The notes under the pieces were generated by a model, which worked only from the letters and a program-made list of their open reading frames with translations, was not told where the DNA came from and did not search any database. From assembly GCF_013377535.1 (NCBI RefSeq), contig NZ_JABCJE010000003.1, positions 434,001 through 498,000 on the forward strand: a stretch of 64,000 nucleotides of DNA, in the 5' to 3' direction. The DNA is from Donghicola mangrovi. GTDB lineage: Bacteria > Pseudomonadota > Alphaproteobacteria > Rhodobacterales > Rhodobacteraceae. A program made the position numbers and the translations under genes. Shown here one piece after another: positions 57,884-64,000 of the stretch (positions are counted from its first letter, which is position 1; each line of letters begins with the position of its first letter).

Positions 57884-58684
57884 ATGTGCCGCTGGGCCGC
57901 CTACATCGGAGAGCCGATCTTTCTGTCCGAAGTCGTGACGGACCCCAAGCATTCGCTGGTCCATCAGTCCCACTGTGCGACCCAATGTTCGACCGCGATC
58001 AACGCGGATGGGTTCGGCGTGGCATGGTATGGCGACCGCGAGGAACCGGGTCTGTACCGCGACACGAACCCCGCGTGGTCCGATCCGAACCTGCGCTCAC
58101 TGGCCTATCAGGTGAAGTCGGGGCTGTTTATGGCCCATGTGCGGGCCTCGACCGGCACGGCGACCAGCCGCAACAACTGCCATCCGTTTTCGGTGGGCAA
58201 GTGGAGCTTTATGCATAACGGCCAGATCGGGGGCTTCAACGCCATCCGCAAAGACGTGGACATGATGATCTCGGCCAAGCTGTACGACTGCCGCAAGGGC
58301 GCCACGGACAGCGAGGCATTGTTCCTGATCGCCCTGGACGAGGGGCTGGAGGATGATCCCCACGGTGCCATGCTGCGAGCGGTGGCCCGGCTGCAAATCC
58401 TGTCCGAGGAAAAGGGCGGCTTGCCCCATATGCGACTGGCGGCGGCCTTGTCGGACGGGGTGAACCTTTATGCGATGCGCTATGCGTCGGATGAATTCGC
58501 GCCCTCGCTCTATTATCGCTGGAGCGATACGCGGAACGGGTGGGCTGTGGTGTCCGAACCCTTGGAAACCGACGAAACCGATTGGGTCGAGGTGCCTGCG
58601 GGCAGCTGGCTGCGGTTCGGGCCGGACGGGATGGAGCAGGGGTGTTTTGCGCCCGATCTGCACCGGGCGCACAAGGTCGCCTAA
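57884..58684 (+). CDS. Class II glutamine amidotransferase (YafJ/EgtC-like)
   Basis: Ntn-fold glutaminase with the nucleophile as C2 of [11 protein letters not shown]. Conserved active-site blocks are [11 protein letters not shown] near 40-50, [18 protein letters not shown] near 85-102 and [10 protein letters not shown] near 108-117. The 266-aa length matches stand-alone members such as YafJ. EgtC (ergothioneine) uses the same fold, but no ergothioneine genes are nearby, so the acceptor is unknown. Its end overlaps the convergent YitT-type gene by four bases. Confidence 0.88.
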   Translation: MCRWAAYIGEPIFLSEVVTDPKHSLVHQSHCATQCSTAINADGFGVAWYGDREEPGLYRDTNPAWSDPNLRSLAYQVKSGLFMAHVRASTGTATSRNNCHPFSVGKWSFMHNGQIGGFNAIRKDVDMMISAKLYDCRKGATDSEALFLIALDEGLEDDPHGAMLRAVARLQILSEEKGGLPHMRLAAALSDGVNLYAMRYASDEFAPSLYYRWSDTRNGWAVVSEPLETDETDWVEVPAGSWLRFGPDGMEQGCFAPDLHRAHKVA

Positions 58685-59313
58685 AGCGCGATATACCGGT
58701 CGCGGCGGTGGTTCGTCGCGATAATCAGGTTCACGATCACCGCCCCCAGCAGCGAATACAGAACCGTCGGCAACGGCAGGATAAAGAACGCCACCGTGAA
58801 CAGGCAGGCGTCAAAGATCAGCTGGGTGTGACCCGCGCGAAAGCCGGTTTTGTCCTGCAAATACAGCGCCAGAACACCGATCCCGCCAAGGGATGCGCCA
58901 TGCCGGAACAGCACCATCAGGCCAAGCCCCGTAACGCCCGCCATGATGATCGTGCCCACAACGGGGTCAATCTGGCTGAACTGTACATAGTTCGGCAGCG
59001 CGTCTGCGATGAATGACAGCAGCGCCACGGCTATGAACGTTTTGATCGTGAAACGCGGGCCCATGCGCAGATAGGCCAGCACGTAGAACGGGATGTTCAC
59101 CAGAAAAAACAGGATGCCGAACTTGATCCCTGTAATGTAGCTGAGCAAAACCGCCAGACCGGCGGTCTGTCCGGTGATCAGCCCCAGATTGGTCAGGATC
59201 AGCAGTCCCAGCGAACACATGGTGGTCCCAAGGGCAAAGGCTTGGGCGTCGTCGGCAATGGTGTGGTTAATAGAATTATGCGGCTCTGCCATGTCGATTG
59301 TCTTTTTGATCAT
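58681..59313 (-). CDS. YitT-family membrane protein, copy 1
   Basis: Integral membrane protein of the YitT/DUF161 family, function unknown. About five or six hydrophobic helices fill residues 30-195, and LGLITGQTAGLAVLLSYI (about 43-60) is a typical block. The C-terminus ends [10 protein letters not shown], nearly the same as its upstream neighbour. The 210-aa length lacks the soluble C-terminal DUF2179 domain found in Bacillus YitT proteins. The start could be a second ATG at 59292. It is 11 bases downstream of copy 2. Confidence 0.83.
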   Translation of the reverse strand: MIKKTIDMAEPHNSINHTIADDAQAFALGTTMCSLGLLILTNLGLITGQTAGLAVLLSYITGIKFGILFFLVNIPFYVLAYLRMGPRFTIKTFIAVALLSFIADALPNYVQFSQIDPVVGTIIMAGVTGLGLMVLFRHGASLGGIGVLALYLQDKTGFRAGHTQLIFDACLFTVAFFILPLPTVLYSLLGAVIVNLIIATNHRRDRYIAL

Positions 59314-59324
59314 CGGGAAAAATC

Positions 59325-59948
59325 TCAGTCCGCGATATAACGGTCGCGCCGATGGTTAAAGGCTATAACGCCATTCAGAATGACTGCCCCCAGCAAAGAG
59401 AACATGACGACGTGGGGATCAAACAGGAAAAAGGCCACCGAAAACAGGATCGCGTCGAAGCCAAGCTGCACGTAACCCGCGCGGATGTTCAGGTATTCCT
59501 GCGCCATCAGGGCCAGCACGCCAAGGCCGCCGAGCGACGATTTGTGCCGGAACGTCCCAAGCAGGCCAAAGCCGGTCAGCACCCCGAACGCCACGGTCCC
59601 GAACCACGGGTTCAGCTCGGAAAAGGGCATGAGGCCGGGCACCACGGCCATCAGGATGGACAGGATCGTGACGCTGATCGCGGATTTGATGGTGAATTCG
59701 GGGCCCATGTAGAACCACGCGACGATATAGAAGGGGATGTTGATCCCCCAGAACACCCAGCTGAAGCTCAGGTGCGTCAGATAGCTGATGATCAGCGCAA
59801 GCCCTGCGGTTTGCCCTGTGATGAACCCGAGTTGGGTCAGAAAGGTCAGGCCGATCGAGGTGGTGATCAGGCCGATCGACAGACCCTGAAGGTCTTCGAG
59901 CAGAGTGTGTTTCTGCGGGGAGGGGGGGATATGATAGGAGGCTGGCAT
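59325..59948 (-). CDS. YitT-family membrane protein, copy 2
   Basis: Paralogue of the downstream gene: same length, same helix pattern, and the same blocks (LGFITGQTAGLALIISYL near 40-57, SSLGGLGVLALMAQEY near 139-154, NHRRDRYIAD at the end). Sequence drift is considerable, so the duplication is old. The start is taken as the ATG at 59948; an in-frame TTG at 59957 is possible. A perfect 9+9 palindrome spans the start codon, suggesting repression from that site. Confidence 0.83.
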   Translation of the reverse strand: MPASYHIPPSPQKHTLLEDLQGLSIGLITTSIGLTFLTQLGFITGQTAGLALIISYLTHLSFSWVFWGINIPFYIVAWFYMGPEFTIKSAISVTILSILMAVVPGLMPFSELNPWFGTVAFGVLTGFGLLGTFRHKSSLGGLGVLALMAQEYLNIRAGYVQLGFDAILFSVAFFLFDPHVVMFSLLGAVILNGVIAFNHRRDRYIAD

Positions 59949-59970
59949 ACTGCCCAATTTAGGGCAGTAT
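59947..59970 (-). promoter_or_regulatory. 9+9 bp palindrome over the YitT-pair start, candidate operator
   Basis: ATACTGCCC (59947-59955) and GGGCAGTAT (59962-59970) are perfect inverted repeats around AATTTA. The palindrome includes part of the ATG start (59946-59948 on the reverse strand) and extends into the leader. It has no T-tract, so a protein-binding operator is more likely than a terminator. Confidence 0.55.
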
Positions 59971-60018
59971 TGTTGACCTGTCTAGATGCTGCGTGCGCAA
60001 AGCTGCACTGCGGCGATG

Positions 60019-60603
60019 TCAGGTGTTCGCCTCGAACCAGCGGTCGATACGTAGTTTCAACGCTTCCCAGATGGCGGGGGCGCCGCGTTTGACCTTGGAG
60101 CCGACGCGGGTTTCCAGCTGCGCCGTGGTCACGCTGTATTCGATCCAGCTGCCGCCGCCGGTTTCCAGATTGGCGATGACAGGCTGCACGCGGTCGATGG
60201 ACTTGGCGAAAATCGCGTCGTCGGTTTCGGCTGCCTCGAACTCTTCCCACAGGGCGCGGTAAGTGTCGCGCTGGTCGGGGGGCAGCAGGCCGAACAGACG
60301 GTCGGCGGCGGCCTGTTCTAGTGCCGCCTGCGCCTCGGGGTCGGGGGCGCCGTGGATGGGGGCATCGCCTGCGTCGATCTCGACGATATCATGCAAGAGC
60401 AACATCTGAATCACCCGCCCGACATTGACGGGGCGGATGGCGTGCTCGGCCATGGTCAGGGCGTAAAGGGCGATGTGCCAGCTATGCTCGGCAGAGTTTT
60501 CGCGGCGCGAGGCATCGCAGAGCGTCGTGGCGCGGTTGACGGATTTCAGGCGATCCGCCTCGGTCAGAAAGGCGAGCTGCGCTGAAATCCGGTCCATGCT
60601 CAT
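60019..60603 (-). CDS. HD-domain phosphohydrolase (YfbR-like)
   Basis: Metal-dependent HD hydrolase of the 5'-deoxynucleotidase/YfbR type, 194 aa. The metal site reads R-x-E-N-S-A-E-H-S-W-H near 34-43 (H40, H43), then LLLHDIVEIDAGD near 68-80 (H71, D72, E75). The family removes phosphate from dNMPs or related nucleotides. Substrate is inferred only. The start overlaps the stop of the upstream 72-aa gene (ATGA). It precedes the YitT pair by 70 bases. Confidence 0.85.
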   Translation of the reverse strand: MSMDRISAQLAFLTEADRLKSVNRATTLCDASRRENSAEHSWHIALYALTMAEHAIRPVNVGRVIQMLLLHDIVEIDAGDAPIHGAPDPEAQAALEQAAADRLFGLLPPDQRDTYRALWEEFEAAETDDAIFAKSIDRVQPVIANLETGGGSWIEYSVTTAQLETRVGSKVKRGAPAIWEALKLRIDRWFEANT

Positions 60604-60818
60604 TCCGCGAGGGTCCCCAGCTTTTCGGCCAGAAACTTGCGGGCGCGCTGTTCGGCGATCCGCACGCGCACGGCGGTGCGGAAGGCCTCTTCGGTGGTGG
60701 GTGAGGTCGCGCCGATCACGGCAGCAACCTCGTCGGGCAGACGGTCGTCTCCCAGCGTTTCCATGGCGGCGATCACGTCGATGGCCAGCTTGTCGGCAAG
60801 GTCTTCGGTGATCGACAT
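60600..60818 (-). CDS. Small protein of unknown function, 72 aa
   Basis: I recognise no family. The product is acidic to neutral and predicted all-helical, with a conserved-looking C-terminal half (AEQRARKFLAEKLG). It has no signal peptide or membrane segment. It lies between the alpha/beta hydrolase (three bases away) and the HD hydrolase (four-base overlap) on the same strand, which argues for a real operon gene. Confidence 0.7.
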   Translation of the reverse strand: MSITEDLADKLAIDVIAAMETLGDDRLPDEVAAVIGATSPTTEEAFRTAVRVRIAEQRARKFLAEKLGTLAE

Positions 60819-60821
60819 GGC

Positions 60822-61475
60822 TTAGCGGCTGTTCTCGGTCAGGCGGCGTTTGACGTAACCGCTGACGTGGTCGATCATCGGCTCCATGTGGGGCTCTTCA
60901 AAGAAGTGGCCCGCACCTTCCATCTGCTCGTGAGTGATGGTGATGCCCTTCTGTTCCTGCAGCTTTTTCACCAGCGAGACCGTATCAGCGGGCGGCGCGA
61001 CGCGGTCGGCGGTGCCGTTGATGATCAGACCCGAGCTGGGGCAGGGCGCAAGGAAGCTGAAGTCGTACATGTTCGCCGGCGGAGCGACCGATACAAAGCC
61101 GGTGATCTCGGGGCGGCGCATCAGAAGCTGCATACCGATCCACGCGCCGAACGAGAAGCCCGCAACCCAGCAATGCTTGGAGTTCGAGTTCATGGACTGC
61201 AGGTAATCGAGTGCCGATGCGGCATCCGACAACTCGCCCACGCCCTGGTCGTACTCACCCTGGCTGCGGCCGACGCCGCGGAAGTTGAAGCGCAGCACCG
61301 TAAAGCCCATGTTATAGAAGGCGTAGTGCAGGTTGTAGACGACCTTGTTGTTCATCGTGCCGCCGAATTGCGGATGCGGATGCAGGACGATGGCAATCGG
61401 GGCGTCACGGTCTTTTTGAGGGTGGTAGCGGCCTTCGAGGCGGCCTTCGGGTCCGGGGAAAATGACCTCGGGCAT
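60822..61475 (-). CDS. Alpha/beta hydrolase
   Basis: Serine hydrolase of 217 aa. The oxyanion region HPHPQFGGTMNN is near 32-43. The nucleophile elbow is GFSFG near 106-110, and the acid and histidine lie in NGTADRVAPP near 153-162 and EGAGHFF near 188-194. The sequence resembles dienelactone-hydrolase-related esterases of unknown substrate. The ATG at 61475 has AGGAGAG upstream; a longer in-frame extension would run into the iscR promoter region. It is divergent from iscR. Confidence 0.85.
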   Translation of the reverse strand: MPEVIFPGPEGRLEGRYHPQKDRDAPIAIVLHPHPQFGGTMNNKVVYNLHYAFYNMGFTVLRFNFRGVGRSQGEYDQGVGELSDAASALDYLQSMNSNSKHCWVAGFSFGAWIGMQLLMRRPEITGFVSVAPPANMYDFSFLAPCPSSGLIINGTADRVAPPADTVSLVKKLQEQKGITITHEQMEGAGHFFEEPHMEPMIDHVSGYVKRRLTENSR

Positions 61476-61512
61476 GGGCTGACGCTCTCCTGAATATTGG
61501 GGTCGGGAATTC

Positions 61513-61541
61513 TTGACGGAATTGCTCAACCACCTTAGAAG
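61513..61541 (+). promoter_or_regulatory. Promoter of the iscR-suf operon
   Basis: TTGACG (61513-61518, five of six) and TAGAAG (61536-61541, four of six) are separated by exactly 17 bases. The predicted start site leaves a leader of about 85 bases before the iscR ATG. Confidence 0.65.
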
Positions 61542-61549
61542 GGTTCTAA
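61535..61549 (+). promoter_or_regulatory. Palindromic operator on the -10 box of iscR
   Basis: TTAGAAGGGTTCTAA is a perfect 6+6 inverted repeat with a GGG centre. It covers the -10 element and probable transcription start of iscR. Its form resembles the iron-responsive 'Iron-Rhodo-box' predicted for Rhodobacterales, so IscR autoregulation is likely but inferred. Confidence 0.6.
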
Positions 61550-61633
61550 ATCCGGATCTGACGATCGGTTGTGTGCACTGCGATGTAAGCGTTGGGGCTG
61601 CGCACGTCAATCTATTCGCCGTGGGGGTGACCA

Positions 61634-62092
61634 ATGAAACTGAGCACTAAAGGCCGTTATGCAATGGTTGCGCTGGTCGATCTGGCCCTTCAACCCGAGG
61701 ATCATCTGGTTACTCTGGGTGAAATCTCGAAGCGGCAAGACATTTCGCTGCCCTATCTGGAGCAGCTGTTCGTGAAACTGCGCCGTGCGGGGCTGGTTGA
61801 GTCGGTGCGCGGGCCCGGAGGCGGGTATCGTCTGGCGCGCTCGGCGTCCGATATTCGGGTGGCAGATATTCTGGGTGCGGTCGATGAGACGGTGAGTGCG
61901 ATGCACAAAGGGGCAGGGGCATCTGGTGCGCTGTCGGGATCGCGGGCGCAGTCGCTGTCGAACCGTCTGTGGGAAGGGCTGAGCGCCCATGTCTATGTTT
62001 TCCTGCACCAGACCCGTTTGCAGGACGTGATCAAGAACCAGCTGGCCCCGTGCCCTGCGGTGCCGAACCTGTTCGACGTGGTGGACGAGTGA
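61634..62092 (+). CDS. iscR: Rrf2-family Fe-S regulator IscR, single-cysteine type
   Basis: Winged-helix regulator of Fe-S and iron genes. The Rrf2 N-terminus MKLSTKGRYAMVALVDLAL and the wing RGPGGGYRLAR (about 59-69) are clear. In E. coli IscR, three cysteines bind a 2Fe-2S cluster in the region equivalent to about 90-110; here none are present, and the only cysteine is C140. This matches the known Rhodobacter-type IscR, which uses a different cluster ligation. It heads the suf operon and is preceded by a palindrome on its own -10 box. Confidence 0.92.
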   Translation: MKLSTKGRYAMVALVDLALQPEDHLVTLGEISKRQDISLPYLEQLFVKLRRAGLVESVRGPGGGYRLARSASDIRVADILGAVDETVSAMHKGAGASGALSGSRAQSLSNRLWEGLSAHVYVFLHQTRLQDVIKNQLAPCPAVPNLFDVVDE

Positions 62093-62171
62093 TGACTGTT
62101 GAATGGGGGCGCTGCCCCCGTCGCTGCGCGACTCCCCCGGAGTATTTTGACCAAGAAGAAGGACTGGGGCT

Positions 62172-63215
62172 GTGAAGCGCGTCTATCTGGACTGGAATGC
62201 GACCACGCCTTTGCGGCCCGAGGCCAAGGCGGCGATGATTGCGGCCATGGATGTGGTCGGCAACCCGTCGAGCGTTCATGCCGAGGGGCGTGCGGCGAAG
62301 TCTTTGGTCGAGAAGGCGCGGGCGCAGGTGGCGTCGGCACTGGGGGCAGAGGGAGCGGATGTTGTTTTTACCTCTGGGGCGACCGAGGCGGCGGCGCTGG
62401 CTTGCGCCGGGCGCGGGCTGAAGGGCGCGGCGGTCGAGCATGATGCGGTTGCGGCTTGGGTTTCGGCGGAGTTGCCTGTGTCGGCTGATGGGGCGGTGCG
62501 CGTGGATGATCCGGCGGGATCGGTGCTGCAACTGGCCAACAGCGAGACCGGTGTGTTGCAGACGCTGCCCGAGGGGCTGGCTGTCAGTGATATGACGCAG
62601 GCCTTTGGCAAGGTGCCGTTCGCGTTCAACTGGAGCGGAGCGCAGATGGGTCTGGTGTCGGCGCACAAGCTTGGCGGGCCTAAGGGCATTGGCGCTTTGG
62701 TTCTGCGGCGCGGTCTGGATGTGGAGAGCCGCATCAAGGGCGGCGGTCAGGAAATGGGCCGCCGGTCGGGGACTGAAAATGTCATCGGAATGGTCGGTTT
62801 TGGGGCAGCCGCCGAGGCCGCGGCCCGTGATCTGGCCGATGGCGTTTGGGAACGGGTTGCGGAAATTAGAAATATTCTAGAAAACGCTCTGGAAGATGAC
62901 TCGGAGTTGCCTATTTTTGTCGGGAAAGGGGCGGAGCGCCTGCCGAACACCACTGTGGTGGCGGTTCCCGGATGGAAGGGCGAGACGCAAGTGATGCAGA
63001 TGGATCTGGCCGGTTTTGCGATCAGCGCCGGATCTGCGTGCTCGAGCGGGAAGGTGCGCGCCAGCCGCGTGCTGACTTCGATGGGATTTGACGAGGCCAC
63101 AGCCAGCGGTGCGATCCGCATCAGTCTGGGGCCGGATGTAACGGAAGAGGACGTGCTGCGCTTTGCGGATGCATGGGGCAAGCAGTTCAGGAAATTTCGC
63201 GCCCGCGGGGCGTGA
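62172..63215 (+). CDS. Cysteine desulfurase
   Basis: PLP enzyme that removes sulfur from cysteine for Fe-S assembly. The PLP lysine is K166 ([10 protein letters not shown]) and the persulfide cysteine is C290 (GSACSSGKV); H90, D140 and Q143 are in expected places. At 347 aa it is shorter than E. coli IscS (404). The GTG at 62172 is used because AAGAAGG lies upstream. It stands between iscR and sufB, as in Rhodobacter suf operons; whether to call it IscS or NifS-like is open. Confidence 0.9.
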   Translation: MKRVYLDWNATTPLRPEAKAAMIAAMDVVGNPSSVHAEGRAAKSLVEKARAQVASALGAEGADVVFTSGATEAAALACAGRGLKGAAVEHDAVAAWVSAELPVSADGAVRVDDPAGSVLQLANSETGVLQTLPEGLAVSDMTQAFGKVPFAFNWSGAQMGLVSAHKLGGPKGIGALVLRRGLDVESRIKGGGQEMGRRSGTENVIGMVGFGAAAEAAARDLADGVWERVAEIRNILENALEDDSELPIFVGKGAERLPNTTVVAVPGWKGETQVMQMDLAGFAISAGSACSSGKVRASRVLTSMGFDEATASGAIRISLGPDVTEEDVLRFADAWGKQFRKFRARGA

Positions 63216-63241
63216 ACGGTATGCGAACAGGAGGGACGCCA

Positions 63242-64000
<759 letters not shown>

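Overview
The window is a gene-dense, GC-rich stretch of an alphaproteobacterial chromosome, most likely from the Rhodobacteraceae (marine Roseobacter group). The evidence is the gene content: an IscR-type regulator with one cysteine, a CckA hybrid kinase, an OlsB ornithine acyltransferase, a fused two-domain dCTP deaminase, and the order rpmF-plsX-fabH-ihfA-merR. I see no insertion sequence, prophage, CRISPR array, toxin-antitoxin pair or compositional island. No gap without a gene reaches 300 bases. Nearly everything is core housekeeping, so the interest lies in small genes, regulatory palindromes and gene-context oddities.

Layout. Positions 1-5.4 kb hold the start of xthA (cut by the left edge), an unrecognised 365-aa protein, an A-type Fe-S carrier, a dGTPase and a CPA1 antiporter fused to a TrkA-N domain. 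Positions 5.4-11 kb run forward: argS, a SPOR-domain protein, nagZ, scpA, scpB and a small basic protein. A reverse block follows to 16.5 kb: rpmF-plsX-fabH-ihfA-merR-tRNA-Pro-dcd, headed by a YceD-like gene. Positions 16.6-24.5 kb carry bamE, olsB and an ABC-F ATPase forward, then an SDR, a CNNM/CorC protein, xerD and a 504-aa secreted protein on the reverse strand. A 49-aa membrane ORF overlaps the start of that last gene. Divergent from it are aroK-aroB, then ssb, a lytic transglycosylase, an orphan solute-binding protein, an AraC regulator and miaA.

Positions 31.4-43.3 kb form the largest functional cluster: pyrH, frr, uppS, cdsA, dxr, rseP, a 43-aa membrane ORF behind a terminator, bamA, an OmpH/Skp-like chaperone, fabZ, lpxA, lpxI and lpxB. 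It links nucleotide supply, ribosome recycling, isoprenoid and phospholipid precursors, envelope proteolysis, outer-membrane protein insertion and lipid A synthesis. Start-stop overlaps (ATGA, TTGA, TAATG) suggest translational coupling. The right part has tRNA-Gly, a corrinoid-reactivator-like ASKHA protein, guaB, an RsmB-like methyltransferase, cckA, a sulfotransferase-like gene, recA with a clear SOS box, typA, a DUF1330 protein and alaS. It continues with a class II amidotransferase, two tandem YitT membrane proteins, an HD hydrolase, an alpha/beta hydrolase, and the start of a suf operon (iscR, cysteine desulfurase, sufB), cut by the right edge.

I found no undescribed multi-gene system. 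The best leads are a small membrane ORF whose Shine-Dalgarno sequence lies inside a terminator stem, a perfect 9+9 bp palindrome over the start of the YitT pair, a palindrome on the -10 box of iscR, and an ASKHA reactivator without its usual partners.
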